DNA from: Heliocidaris tuberculata
Taxonomy: Eukaryota > Echinodermata > Echinoidea > Camarodonta > Echinometridae
Direction: 5' to 3'
DNA length: 64,000 bases
Assembly (NCBI GenBank): GCA_025618425.1
Contig: CM046847.1
Location: forward strand, 10,316,968-10,380,967
Below are positions 12,496-23,523 of this stretch, in pieces (position 1 is the first letter of the stretch; every line of letters begins with the position of its first letter). Both the position numbers and the translations under genes were made by a program. Under the pieces are notes generated by a model. It did not search any database. It saw only the letters and a list, made by a program, of their open reading frames with translations, and was not told the origin of the DNA.

Positions 12496-13284
12496 CCATA
12501 ATTACTAACCTATATTGAAAAAACGACTTACCCCAGTGATCATTCCCCTCCTACCTTTTCACACTTTTCTGAGCTCCAAGAAAAATGCCCTTCAAAAAAT
12601 GCCTCTTTCAGATTAAAAAAAAAAGCTATCCCAAGGGCCTCGTCACAGCACCTCAGCTAAAGAAGGGTAATGGTAATAAAACTGCGCTTTGAAAAACGAA
12701 ACAGATTTGTAATCATTATTCAATCTGTCATAACTCGCCCCTTTCAACTTTTAAAGAAAATGTTAAACTTTACGAAAGAGACGTATTAAAGGTTTTAAAA
12801 GGACCCTCTCCGTGCTTCTGTGGAATGCCCTTTAATTTGAAAATGGTCATAATGTAAGATTTTGCACATCAATTTTATTAGGACACTTTAAAAAAAACTT
12901 GTGCAATAAGCGGCAAAATGAAAATAATATAAAGCATGAAAACACATTTTCTCGCGGGAGGAGAGCCATTTTCAGAGTCGTATTATGACGAAGTGCTTTT
13001 CCTGGCAGTGACCATGAATTTTCTGAGCCTGAAATTTTTTTCTCTTTCTTTCTTATTTTTAGGTTTAAAATCATTTAAAATGCCCCCTGAGTTCAGAATT
13101 ATTTTTTCCTTTATACAAGTTTGGAAACAACAATATGAGTATCATTAAAATCTAAAAGAGAAGTGGATCAAGCGGGCGGTCTGAATTTTTTTTTTTTTAA
13201 AGTTATATCATTATATACTCGCTAAGCTTCCGATGGATCGTATGTAGATCTCAAACATTTCGGACACTCTAACTTCATCAGTTT
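12496..13284. other. intergenic stretch without recognised features
   Basis: AT-rich, with short A and T runs. Open frames here have no splice support, no start context and no recognisable motif. Confidence 0.4.
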
Positions 13285-13786
13285 ATATTAACTCTTCCTG
13301 TGCCAAGGGCTTTAACTCTGTTCAAAATATTACCAAAACGTGATCAATGCTGACTTTTCAAATGTCTGCACTTCATTAACCATCTATTATTTCACAAAAT
13401 ATTGTGTACAAAACTTGTAGGAAATTTATTACCATTTCTTATGATACCAAACATTATTAATTTACCCAACTTTATGCATAAGAATTATTGAAAATAACAT
13501 TTGAGTTTCTTTTTTGTCCATTATTTTTTGGTTTCTCATTTGTTTACTTTTGTTTAATGTTGAAATAAGGTAATATCTCTTTTAAAAATCTGCAATTTTC
13601 TCTGAAAATTTCTATGGTAGCATATAATTATAATCATATATTTAGAATTAGAATGCTTGATTTATGCTCAAAATTTTGATATAATATTGACCACCATAAA
13701 ACTTTCCTGTGTTCGAGCAATTGGTGAATGAAAATGACAAGTCTATCTGTCAAATAGATTATGTGACATCGGCACTGAAAGAGTTA
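13285..13786 (-). mobile_element. MITE, family TTAACTCTTTCAGTGCC, copy 1
   Basis: Ends ATTAACTCTTCCTGTGCC and GGCACTGAAAGAGTTAA form terminal inverted repeats. The whole ~500 bp is present again, inverted, at 34311-34796 with shared blocks such as GTCTGCACTTCATTAACCAT (revcomp at 34311-34796) and ATTTCCTACAAGTTTTGTAC (inverse strand). No coding capacity. Confidence 0.8.
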
Positions 13787-13938
13787 AAGGGAGTTTCTCT
13801 ATTATATTATACTAAAGTTGGAGATAAAAAGAATTAGGCCTCTCCTTGATCAAGTAGTACATGTAAAACCCTTGAAATCTACTCTCCATAATAAACTCAT
13901 AAAATGCATTCCCGATGGCCGAAAAAAAGGTGATTTCA

Positions 13939-13969
<31 letters not shown>

Positions 13970-15258
13970 TATTTGACCATTCATAAAAATAAGCACAGGT
14001 ACAATACAACAAGACAAAATACAAGTACATAATAAGAATGCGGAAGATCATGTAAAGGACATGTAAAAGGATTGGGAACAACAAGTGGGTCAGGGTGCAC
14101 AGAAGTGAAGTACAACACTGTTGCCCGGAGGCATGTGCCCCCACACTTGCTGCTCCCAGTACATGATAAAATTTCTATACATAAAATATTGCACATAATG
14201 AAACAAATTTTCTCAGTAAGAACCAAATGAATTAAGATTTAATATCAAAAAGTTGATTCTAATTAAAATGCTATGTAGAACAGACTGTAATCATTAGGAA
14301 TATTGCATGTGAGTGGTATGAGATAAACTTGGCAATTCAAGAATAGAATATTACAAACTAATGTTTGAGTATAATAGAAGTATAACGGGCAATACATGTA
14401 TCATTCTAATCAAGAAAAAAATGTATACATATATAAGGGCATGCAAAGTTATCTCAAATAATGAACAAAGAAACAAATGGGAATTTAGGCAAAACTGGCT
14501 ACTATTATCGCCAATATGAACATAAATGATATAGTCTGACAATATTGCAAAATTAATTGTGTATATATGTTACTGCTGCAAAGTAAATCTGGAAGGTATG
14601 GAACAAAAATGGGAGATCATCTCAGTATAGCCTAGAGTAAGGATAATCAACACGCTAGGGCATAACCAAATAAGAATTAAAAAATTTAAGTCTAATGGAA
14701 AAGTCCATGATAAATAATTTCAATATGTACATGTATGCATATATGTAGAAATAACTCTCAGTGAACAAGCTGTCAGTTAGTGAGAAAGGGAGAGGGAGAG
14801 AGAGAGAGAGAGAGAAAGAGGCAGAAAGAAATCAAACAAAGAAAGAAAAAGAAAGAGAGAGAGAGAGAGAGAGAGTAGGGGAGAGGGAAAAGAGAAGGAA
14901 AGGAAAATGATCACTGTATAAATTATATATCAACAAGTATTGAATAAATAATGAAGTGAAATCTTACAGAAAACATTTTAGAAGCCACACACACTATACT
15001 TAACATGTATGCTATTACATGTGCATGTAAGGCAGTCAACATTCAGGAGAGAAATACAAGGTAGGAGCAGACTGAAAGAAGAAAAGGGAGACGGAGGAAA
15101 AGAGAGAGAAAGAAAGAGAGAGAGAGAGAGAGGGCTGGCTCTGATAAGACATAATTCCGACATCATAACAACTAAGACGGAATAAAATCATATGCATCTA
15201 GTGTAATCAAATAAAAGTAATAGGGCAGAAAAAAAGGAGACAAAAGTTCCTGTACCAC

Positions 15259-15901
15259 TTAATCAGAGAATAAAATTGCACTCTTTAGAGGCTTTAGGAA
15301 TGTAGAAGGAGAGAGAACTGCAATGTCCTTGATGTCATTTGACAATGTGTCCCACAATCGAGGTAGTTAGTCTTCTGGAGGGGAAAAATAAAGGGCTTGA
15401 GTTCTAGAGGAAAGATGTCGAAAAGAAAGAACCTCCAGACGACGTGGATTGATGAGCAAGTTCTCTCGAAGTGTTTGGCAGTCGCATAGGCCTGAAAGGG
15501 TCTTATAAGCAAATGAACATAACAAGTAGTCCCTACGAGATGAAAGTGAAGACCAGTGAAGTACCAGAAGTCTTTCATCGTACTCCATCTCACCTCGCCT
15601 CTGCTTCAGGGCCAAGCGAGTCGCTGTACGTTGGATTTTCTCAATTTGTTTAATTTGGGTTTGGGTGGTCGGATGCCAGGCCGGAATACCATATTCAAGG
15701 ATTGGCAAGATAAGGGCTTTATACAACGAGAATATGGCATTAGTGGAAGCACCACGAGCAACTATACTCGGATAAATCCGAGTAGGCGGTTGGCCCTAGA
15801 AACAATCGAATCGATGTGTGAGTTCCAAGATAAGTTTGAGCTAATTGTTATTCCTAAGTATTGAAATGAGGGTACAGAAGATATACATGTGTTTCCTAAA
15901 A
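15259..15901 (-). pseudogene. LINE reverse transcriptase, C-terminal thumb region
   Basis: On the other side of the insertion the minus strand continues with YLGITISSNLSWNSHID, then after a frameshift LYKALILPILEYGIPAWHP, RTATRLALKQRRGEMEYDER and LWDTLSNDIKD, ending at a TAA at 15259-15261. An in-frame stop interrupts it near 15367. LxILEYxxPxWxP is a hallmark of the C-terminal region of CR1/Jockey-type LINEs. Confidence 0.8.
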
Positions 15902-16028
15902 CAGGGGCGGATCCAGGATTTCGTATAAGGGGGGGCACACAAATGCAGGATTGTCAACTTTGGGAAACTGCTTGGAGGGAGACCCATATTTTTTTGGTCT
16001 CTCGCCAGCCCTCAAAAAGTCGCTCAGT

Positions 16029-16070
<42 letters not shown>

Positions 16071-16317
16071 GGCGAGCAAAAAAAAAATTTTCGCCAGCCC
16101 TCCAAAAGTCGCTCAATGGGAGGGGGGGGGGGGGGGAGGTTATGGGGTCTAGTTCCCCTCCATAATTCTCTGACAAGCAAAAAAAAAAAAAAAAAAAAAA
16201 AGTTTTTCTGCTCGAAAAGGGGGGGGGGCACAATCGCAAATAGGGGGGGCACATTGCATTGTTTTCCCTCAAAAGGGGGGGCACGGGCCGGGATTGCCCC
16301 CCCTGGATCCGCCACTG
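15902..16317 (+). mobile_element. hAT-like non-autonomous element inserted in the LINE
   Basis: Left end CAGGGGCGGATCCAGGATTT, right end CCCCTGGATCCGCCACTG. It is flanked by a perfect 8-bp direct repeat TCCTAAAA (15894-15901 and 16318-16325). An 8-bp target duplication and CAG...CTG ends are the hAT superfamily signature. The 416-bp interior has a 41-nt G run (16029-16069), two CTCTGACAAGCAAAAA-type modules and no gene. Removing it lets the LINE frame read straight through the junction. Confidence 0.9.
16029..16069 (+). repeat. 41-nt poly-G run
   Basis: Uninterrupted guanines inside the hAT-like element. Strong potential for G-quadruplex formation and for length error in sequencing. Confidence 0.9.
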
Positions 16318-16620
16318 TCCTAAAAGGTATTGAGGAGTCTGGGTCCACTCCTTTCTGGTTATATGCATGACTTTGGTCTTATTCGGATTAAAAGACATAC
16401 CATTGCTGACAGTCCACTGTATTAAGGTGTCCAAGTCTTTTTGAAGTAAGACTTGGTCAACATTAGAGGAGATTTCACGGAATAACAAGAGATCATCTGC
16501 AAAGAGAACAGCTTCAGAAGAAAGAGAAATGGAAATATCATTAATAAAGAGGTTAAAGAGTTTGGGACCCAACACACTCCCTTGTGGAATTCCTGAAGGA
16601 CGAATCCATCTCCACAGGTT
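16318..16620 (-). pseudogene. LINE reverse transcriptase, catalytic palm segment
   Basis: The minus-strand frame contains IPQGSVLGPKLFNLFIND followed by the catalytic box AVLFADDLLLF (FADD, the RT active site), then LDTLIQWTVSNGMSFNPNKT. The segment stops at the hAT-like insertion whose target duplication TCCTAAAA lies at 16318-16325. The active-site residues are intact, but the frame is not connected to the upstream half. Confidence 0.85.
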
Positions 16621-17568
16621 TCCCTGAATATTGAAATGAGAGGATAATAATATTTGGCAAGAAGGGCATTGTGAGGCATTCTGTCAAACGCTTTGGACAT
16701 ATCCAAAAACACTGCATCAATCCGAGGTGGTGACCGCTTATCTAAAATAGTTGCCCACCTATGGAGCACATTGACAAGCTGGGTTACGCAGCTTCTCCTT
16801 CTGGTAAACCCATGCTGGTATCTGTTAAGGAGGCCATATGATTCAACATGAAAATCAATTGCCTTCACAATAACTTTCTCAAGTACTCTACACAACACGG
16901 ATGATAATGCAACTGGACGGTAATTGGCAATAGAGGATGTTTCACCAGTCTTGAACACGGGGGTGATATGGGCCCGTTTCCAAGAAGACGGGACAGTTCC
17001 ACTGTGAAGAGATGCATTAAATAAGATGGAAAGAGGGTATGAAATTTCAAGAGCAATGTGACTAAGAACACTGGGTAATAAGCCATCTGGACCTGGAGGT
17101 TTGTTCTTGGATAGGCCAAGAAGAGCAGAATAGATGTCAAATGCAGAGACAGACAGATGAGAGAGAGGAGGAATAGGCAAAGAGCAGGAAGAAGGAGAAT
17201 CAGACAGAGGTAAGGAAGGACCAAAAACAGATGAGAAAAAAGAGCTGAATGCATTAGCAATATCACTCGGTTTACATACACTTACATACATTGTTGAACT
17301 TAAACTTAAGAGGAGATGCAGCATGCTTACGATTACGAACAAATGACCAGAATTTACGCCTATTATCCTTACAAGCAAAGAGAGTGTTTACATAAGCCCA
17401 GTAGGATTTCCTAGTTCCTTTCTTTACCTTATTCCTAACATCTTTGTAAGCAGTCCAATCTTGATTTCTTCTTGTCCTTCTGGCAATTCTAAATAATGAA
17501 TGTTTATGTGATATGAGCTTCTTAAGTTCAACTGAGATCCAGGGGAACATTTTGATTTCAATTTTCAT
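16573..17568 (-). pseudogene. LINE reverse transcriptase, N-terminal half (broken)
   Basis: Reading the minus strand, 17568-17272 gives a basic linker (PWISVELKKLISHKHSLFR ... RKFWSFVRNRKHAASPLKF). After a frameshift near 17280 the frame 17265-16690 gives RT motifs NYRPVALSSV, a GF-TRRSC-like helix and the motif A block AVFLDMSKAFDRMPHNALL with its catalytic aspartate. A second frameshift lies at about 16600-16680, before the PQGSVLGP motif. This is typical polymerase order for a non-LTR retrotransposon. It is decayed. Confidence 0.85.
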
Positions 17569-17656
17569 TTTGATAATAACAAATTACAACAGTTCTCTGC
17601 AAAGGGGATGTGATATGGGAGTGAGTCCGGTATTTCCTGTTTGCTTCTTTAAAACA

Positions 17657-17911
17657 CAGAGGCGTAGAGTGGGCACAGCCGTATAAATCTGATGAGCACT
17701 GGCATCATTTTTTTTTGGGGGGGGGCGGTCTTTCTAGATTGATAGAATGTATTACAAGGCCACAGATTAGAGGATGTGGGATGGTCACATCATCTTTATA
17801 CTTTTCTTTTTCCCTTTTCATTTTCTCTTTCAATTTTCTCTTTTTCTAGATTTTTTTCACGTTTAGATGGGGGAACACGTGTTCCCGCGTGCCCCTGGGT
17901 CTACGCCATTG
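17657..17911 (+). mobile_element. hAT-like element, GGCGTAGA family, copy 1
   Basis: Left end CAGAGGCGTAGAGTGGGCAC, right end GTGCCCCTGGGTCTACGCCATTG. The flanks TTAAAACA and GTAAAGCA agree at 6 of 8 positions, a plausible aged target duplication. It has a T/C-rich interior. Its right end matches 19380-19421. Confidence 0.6.
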
Positions 17912-18266
17912 GTAAAGCATACAAATAATTAATCATATATTACTCTCAAAATGAGAGCCAGTCTTTTATTCACTGTTCTGACCGTTAACAACAGCGCTGA
18001 GAGAATAAAAGATGAGTCATGAGGTTCGATTGTTGATCGCACCGTACCTCACCCTACTAATCAAACACAATAGCAAATAGAGGCCTTTGAACAGTAAGTT
18101 CTCTGACGTCATAAAGCAGATGTGTATACAATGGTCCTGAATATATCCGTCGAACACGTCGAATCATAGTATAGGGAAAGTACAGACCACGTATTTATCT
18201 ACAGTTTTCATGCCATTTTGCGTATATTTAGAACAATATGCTCGCCAATTTTTTTTTTCCTTTTTT

Positions 18267-18567
18267 TTCTTCTTCTTCTTCTTCTTCTTCTTCTTCTTCT
18301 TCTTCTTCTTCTTCTCTTCTTCTTCTTCTTCTTCTTCTTCTTCTTCTTCTTCTTCTTCTTCTTCTCTTCCTCTTCCTCTTCTCTTCTTCTTCTTCTTCTT
18401 CTTCTTCTTCTTCTTCTTTCTTCTTCTTCTTCTTCTTCTTCTTCTTCTTCTTCTTCTTCTTCTTCTTCTTCTTCTTCTTCTTCTTCTTCTTCTTCTTCTT
18501 CTTCTTCTTCTTCTTCTTCTTCTTCTTCTTCTTCTTCTTCTTCTTCTTCTTCTTCTTCTTCTTCTTT
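18267..18567 (+). repeat. (TTC)n microsatellite, about 300 bp
   Basis: Almost pure TTC/GAA triplet repeat with short TCTTCC and TTTC interruptions. It is a polypyrimidine tract with mirror symmetry, able to form triplex DNA. All six reading frames are open across it, which produces meaningless Ser, Leu, Phe, Arg, Glu or Lys runs. Confidence 0.97.
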
Positions 18568-20075
18568 TCTGTTTTGGGGTTTCTTTTTTATTAGAGCCGA
18601 CATAAGTTAATTTTTTCGGCATTCAAGAAATCTCGAATGTCATTTCGACCTTGGTGTAATTGGCCTCGACGTTAATGTTGAAAATAGCATTGGACGTAGA
18701 AGTTATTAATCAGGATTACGTAAATATTTGAAATAACTCCAGCCCGTTTAGGTACAGTATTATGTGCTTATGTTTTTTTTTTTTTGGTTTTTTTTTTTTC
18801 ATTATTGTTCATTTTCATGTATATAAATGTAATCAGTCTTATCGTAACAGGTCCAGGGGGGCGAACGATTCGTAATATTGCACCCAATTCCCATTGAAAC
18901 TACAAAGTTACCAACACCACCAGCACGACGCCAGAAAAGAGTATATGAGTAGAACAAGATGAAACAAATAAATGAATACATTATTTAAAAAAAAAAAACC
19001 AGCCATTTGACTTTCTAATAGTACTATCATTCATTAAAATCACTTATGATGAGAAAAAAAAAAACATGCTAAGCTCAAACCGTTGGGGCATCTTTCTTGA
19101 TGTCTGCAAACAAGCCTGGAAAATGCCCAATATGCCAAGAGAAATTTAACTTGGGGGCTGAACACCCCTTCCCCTCTCTAACGACTTTCCGGCTTGGCTG
19201 CTTTCATCTAAAAATTATTATTCGTTTCCTCTGCACCGGTCTTACTTCGGAAAATTTAATACGACTTTGCGGGAAGTGGTCATTTCGTCTTATTTTCTCG
19301 TCCTTTTCCCTTTCTTTTTCTCTTTTTGTTTCTCTTTCTTTTCTTTTTTCTTTTTTTTTTCTTCTCGCCATTCCATTGGAGGGGCACTTGTTTCCCGTGC
19401 CCCTGTATCTACGCCACTGGCCAAATCCTTTGAGAAGCACGATCATATCCTTTTTTTTAAATGGTTCATATTCTAGAAGTATTTTTATTCATATAGAATG
19501 TACTTTGCACTTTGTTTGTAATTTTATTCCGCTGAGCCTGTCAACAAAGGTACAGCCGAATCTTGTTTTACATCGGAAATCAGGTTATTCCATGGCTATA
19601 CCACATCCTGCTATATATCTGTTTGTGTAAAATGCAATACGAGTATATATAACGGGATAGAGATTTTGCGGATGTGTTTAACAGAATTAATAAGTGGAGC
19701 GTGAATTTCAAAACGTCAGGTGGCAGATATCAAGGGCCGCGGAGCGCATTTGAAAGTGGGGGCTGAGCATGCGAACGAGCATAGCGCATGTTTTCTACCT
19801 CACAAGCCGTCTCTATATACTATATATGTTTTAAAGTGGTGGCTGCTGCCCCCCACCCCCCCCCCGTTTTGCGGTCCCTGGATATGTAGGTTTAATAAAA
19901 ATTAACAAATCTGACGTAGAATTTATGGTTGTTATTTGTTATTATAATTATACTTACAATAGTCATTTTTCAATATGCTTATAGGACAAGGAGCTTGGAT
20001 TTGTTTCTGTATAGCGTTATATCCATGTACACGTACTTTTCTGACAATACACAGCACAACTAGATGTTTTTGCAC
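18568..20075. other. intergenic DNA with transposon fragments
   Basis: Contains the right end of a GGCGTAGA-type element (GTGCCCCTGTATCTACGCCACTG at 19399-19421) preceded by a T/C-rich body. At about 19726-19888 there is a possible element with ends CAAGGGCCGCGG and GCGGTCCCTG. The open frame at 19097-19630 lies over these and is not gene-like. Confidence 0.4.
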
Positions 20076-20083
20076 GGTGCTAT

Positions 20084-20345
20084 CGTGGGCACAAATCCAC
20101 CTTTTTTAAGATAGGCGAATGTTCCCCCCCCCCCCTTTTTGAATAACCCTTTTTTTTTCTTCTTTTTTTTTTTTGCTTGTTAGAGAATTTTTGAGGAAAA
20201 CTAGACCCAAAATATGTGATAACCTTTTTTTTTTTGGGGGGGGGCGTTGTCAGAAAAAAAATTCAGACATTTCGGACAGGTACAAAATTTAAATCATGTG
20301 GTAACGCCCCCCCCCCCCGAATTTCAAAATGGATTTGCGCCACTG
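20084..20345 (+). mobile_element. hAT-like element, GGCGCAAATCCA family, copy 1
   Basis: Left end CGTGGGCACAAATCCACC, right end GGATTTGCGCCACTG. It has an exact 8-bp target duplication GGTGCTAT (20076-20083 and 20346-20353). The 262-bp interior has poly-C and poly-G runs and the module GCTTGTTAGAGAATTTTTG ... TGATAACC next to poly-T. No coding capacity. Confidence 0.9.
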
Positions 20346-20439
20346 GGTGCTATATCACTATTCTGATGAATTATATCAATCAATTAATTTGCGTGCATCG
20401 GATTAATCTATACTTTGTTACTATATATGTTATTCAGTG

Positions 20440-20682
20440 CAGGGGCGGATCCAGGATTTTGTAAAAGGGGGTGGGCACACCAAATCTCCGAAAATTTTCT
20501 GACAAGCAAAAATAAAAAAAAAAGTTATCAGATTTTTGGGGTCCACTTTTCCTCTAGAATTCTCTGGAAAGCAAAAAAAAAAAAAAGGGTTATCATTTCT
20601 AAAAGGGGCACAATGTACGCCTACACTTTTCTTTCAAAGGGGGGAGGGCGAAATCCGCCCCCCCCCCCTGAATCCGCCACTG
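20440..20682 (+). mobile_element. hAT-like element, GGCGGATCCAGG family
   Basis: Left end CAGGGGCGGATCCAGGATTT, right end CCTGAATCCGCCACTG. It has an exact 8-bp target duplication ATTCAGTG (20432-20439 and 20683-20690). The 243-bp interior carries two inverted copies of the GCTTGTCAGA/GTTATCA module and a poly-C run. Confidence 0.9.
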
Positions 20683-21340
20683 ATTCAGTGGCAGACCCGC
20701 TCCTGGATTCTGTATTGACAACTAACTATGATCTTATCGCGGTAAAATTTGACGTTTGCAGGAAAAATAAGGAAATACGTCAGTATCCGTTTGGGTTAAA
20801 GTGATTATTTCGTCCTGTGCCCACGATATAGTATAGGCCACGATGGACGCCGATTGTTCAGTTAGCTGTACTGTAAACTGAAAATTACAGAATAAAAATA
20901 ACTTATTTCATATAGAAATAGGAGGTACTTCTCGAAGGTTGTGTCTCTCTCTGTTACTGCTCATATTGATTTATTATAGAATCACTCACGATTAATTGGG
21001 AGATTAATAATTCTAAAGATAAAATGTTGGATGGATAATTTGTATTCAGTTGGTGAAAGCGATGAAAATAAGTTCTCATAACACTGAGAAGTTTTTCTAT
21101 ACATTAACAAATATTCTTTGCACATAATATTTGAGGGGAAAAGGGAAAAGAAGAGCGCAATATATTGAAAACTATAAAACAAAGCTATACGTGCTAAAAA
21201 TGTTTTGGTTATTTAAGCAAAGTCATTGACATGACTGGTACTGGTTAAGATTTCCGACCGTTGAGGATCTTGGTCAAAACAACCAGTTACAGAGATTTTG
21301 GTTGGATTTATACAGGCATTGTTGGCATTGGCTTCCTTGG

Positions 21341-21425
21341 CAGGGGCGGATCCAAGGGGCGGGTCACGAGGTCCACCAGACTCCCCCCCCCCCCCCCCCA
21401 CACACACACACTTTTTTGTGCTTTT

Positions 21426-21464
<39 letters not shown>

Positions 21465-21587
21465 TTTTTAGGGGGCTGGGCTGTGTGTGTAGGACCACCC
21501 ATTCTACCTGATACCCTTTTATGTTTGCAGAATATTGGAGCAACGGATCGCCCCTTTTTCTTAACTCCTGGAGCCGCCCCTCCTTAG
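21341..21587 (+). mobile_element. hAT-like element, GGCGGATCCA family, degraded
   Basis: Left end CAGGGGCGGATCCAAGGGGC, right end CCTGGAGCCGCCCC. The flanks TTCCTTGG and TCCTTAGA are only partly alike. The interior holds poly-C, (CA)n, (TA)n and poly-T tracts. It is the most degraded of the family. Confidence 0.55.
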
Positions 21588-21879
21588 ATGTGGCACGTAG
21601 TATGCAAATCTTATACAGCATGAACACATTGAATTAAACCTATTGATGACTTCGCTGCATAAAAAAAAAATTACATGAACTGAGCAAAGGGGGTCAGGGG
21701 CAGTTGCCTCATGGGTTTTGAGAGACTAAGTTTATCGACACATTTGTTTAACATCTTTTCTGGAGCAAAAAACATCAGCCCGTTCATTCATTCATTCATT
21801 AAAGATTTCGGCCATTTACTCCCCCCCCCCCCCCCATAAAAACTGTCTACTATAAAATACTAGCATAGTATGTTTAAGA

Positions 21880-22460
21880 GAATGAAACCCCAAAAAATAA
21901 ATGCATTTTAATAGAAGCACCAAAATCAAAGAAGCATATCACTGAAAGTTTGAGGAAAAACGGACAACTAATAAAAAAAAGTTATGAATATTTGAAATCC
22001 TAAAATCGCTAAATGAATGGAGATCTGAGATTGGCAATGTCCTCATTATGCTAATGAGATGCTGTGATGTAAATGTGTTATAATTTCCAATTGCCTTATA
22101 CAAATAATGTAAAAATCCACTTTCCTTGAATATATCTTAGAAAATTTGCTTTCTGTATTATAGGTGGTGTTCATAAATTTATTCCTCACAATATAGTTCA
22201 AGCACAATGTTGATAATTCAATTTTCTTCGTCTAAAAGCTGAAATCTGATAATTTTCTTATTTATTACCTATAAAGAGAGAGCACCAAAACGTCATAGCA
22301 TCTCATTAGCATAATGAGTATGTTGCCAATTTTATTTAGCGATTTAGGTTTTTAAAATCTTCATAACTTTTGTATTCTTTATCCATTTTTCCTCAAACTT
22401 TCAGTGATATATATACTTCTAAGATTTTCTGCTTGTGTTAAAGTTCATTCTTCTTTAACG
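21880..22460. mobile_element. foldback MITE, family TTTCTCAAACTTTCA, copy 1
   Basis: The left arm (about 21890-22075) contains CACTGAAAGTTTGAGGAAAA and CATTATGCTAATGAGATGCT. The right arm (about 22290-22450) carries their inverses AGCATCTCATTAGCATAATG and TTTTCCTCAAACTTTCAGTG. It is related to elements at 28305-28620 and 48185-48940. Confidence 0.75.
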
Positions 22461-22989
22461 AGAAAAAGATGGCAGCCGGCAGCTAAAATCATAAACAACA
22501 GCATAATAGGCCTACATTAAATAATGAGGTGCCTACATTTTGTTTTTGTGTATTTTTTTTTTCTTTTCTTTATTTATTGCTAATGGATTTTATATAAGTT
22601 TCCCTTTTATGCCAAGTTTTGATTGAATATTCATTTTGTCCACAAATAGATAGATAGATTAACTTTCCTTTTATGTAACAGTCAACTAAATCCATACCTT
22701 TGGAATTTCAGAGATCAAGATACAAATAGAAATGAAATTTAAAATCAGAGACATTCGAAAAGATAGGGAGAAAGAAGCATCAATTAGCCTATATCAATAT
22801 TGACATTCCAAAATTCTACCAAGGAGTTATAACTCCTTGATTCTACCGACTACTGTTCTCACAGTATACAGCTTGTTATTGATTTTAAATGCCCCTTGCT
22901 GCATGCACGTTACGTTGCCAGTGGAGCTAAGTCGCGCGCAGAAAATTATAATAAACGTCAATGATGTAATGGTACTTCCCAGTGATAAA

Positions 22990-23118
22990 CCAATCAAAAC
23001 ACTACCTGCCGATAACTCGGAACATCCCCTAGTCTATTTTTAGCTCATTACATCAACCTGCTGTTATTGTCGATCGAGCAGTATAAAAGCGCGTGTAATC
23101 GTATGCGAAAAACTAATA
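22990..23118 (+). promoter_or_regulatory. core promoter of the RING-finger gene
   Basis: A CCAAT box lies at 22990-22994. A TATA box TATAAAAG lies at 23082-23089, placing the transcription start at about 23112-23118, roughly 100 bp before the ATG at 23219. GC content rises locally (GTCGCGCGCAG near 22932). The match of TATA, spacing and start codon supports a real promoter, but the start site is not proven. Confidence 0.65.
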
Positions 23119-23218
23119 CACATATTGCTGTGCTGTAATGTAACCAGGGAGTGTCATAATTGAGTCCTTTTTTTCCCGTGAAGTTAATTTGATTAAAGAG
23201 TGATCTTAGTACAGAATC

Positions 23219-23523
23219 ATGCAGTCTGCGAGGAAGTTATTTCGAAGTGCTAGCAGGCGAATTCGCCGCGTTTCCAGGACCGTTGAAACAGATTTGGCAA
23301 GAGAGTCCTCTCCGCAAGAGGTGGACCCTAAAGTAGAGCCCTCTAGTTCGTCTGGGCCGGCTTCGGTAGAGCTAAAGGGAGTGTCCGAGAGCCTTGTGGG
23401 TGCTAGTGAGATCGCAGCCGCTTCAGCCAAGCTGAGTGATTTGGATAGCTCTACCGAAGATGTGCAGGCCTCAGGAAATGGACAGCAAGATTACATAGAT
23501 CAACTGTTCATCAAACAACGAAG
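23219..23523 (+). CDS. RING gene exon 1
   Basis: ATG at 23219, about 100 bp after the predicted start site, then 101 codons plus 2 nt. It encodes a basic amphipathic N-terminus and a Ser/Glu-rich acidic stretch (VEPSSSSGPASVELKG) ending DYIDQLFIKQR. The donor AAG/GTATTT lies at 23524, phase 2. An upstream in-frame ATG was not seen. Confidence 0.85.

Larger units (their letters stand above)
13938..17575 (-). mobile_element. 5'-truncated non-LTR retrotransposon (LINE) relic, CR1/L2/Jockey-like
   Basis: A minus-strand LINE remnant. From right to left in + coordinates it holds a linker region, reverse transcriptase motifs, a C-terminal thumb region, a long 3' UTR and a terminal (TAA)n tract at about 13938-13971. 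Microsatellite-type 3' ends are typical of CR1/L2 elements. The open frame is broken by at least three frameshifts and one internal stop, and a 416-bp DNA transposon is inserted at 15902-16317. There is no endonuclease domain, so the copy is 5'-truncated. The relic is immobile. Clade assignment is inference from RT style and tail. Confidence 0.85.
20691..22980. other. intergenic DNA outside the listed elements
   Basis: Apart from the two elements annotated inside it, this stretch shows a poly-C run near 21821-21835, a short CATT repeat near 21783 and nothing gene-like. Confidence 0.4.

Noticed and set aside
15889..16370. Gly- and Pro-rich open frames on both strands
   Set aside because: They come from the poly-G run of the hAT-like element.
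18164..18622. Long open frames of Arg, Glu, Lys, Ser, Leu or Phe runs
   Set aside because: Produced by the (TTC)n repeat, open in all frames; no unique coding sequence.
19097..19630. 177-codon frame starting MMSANKPGKCPICQEKF
   Set aside because: CPICQEKF looks like a zinc-finger start, but the rest runs through T/C-rich transposon sequence with no further ligands.
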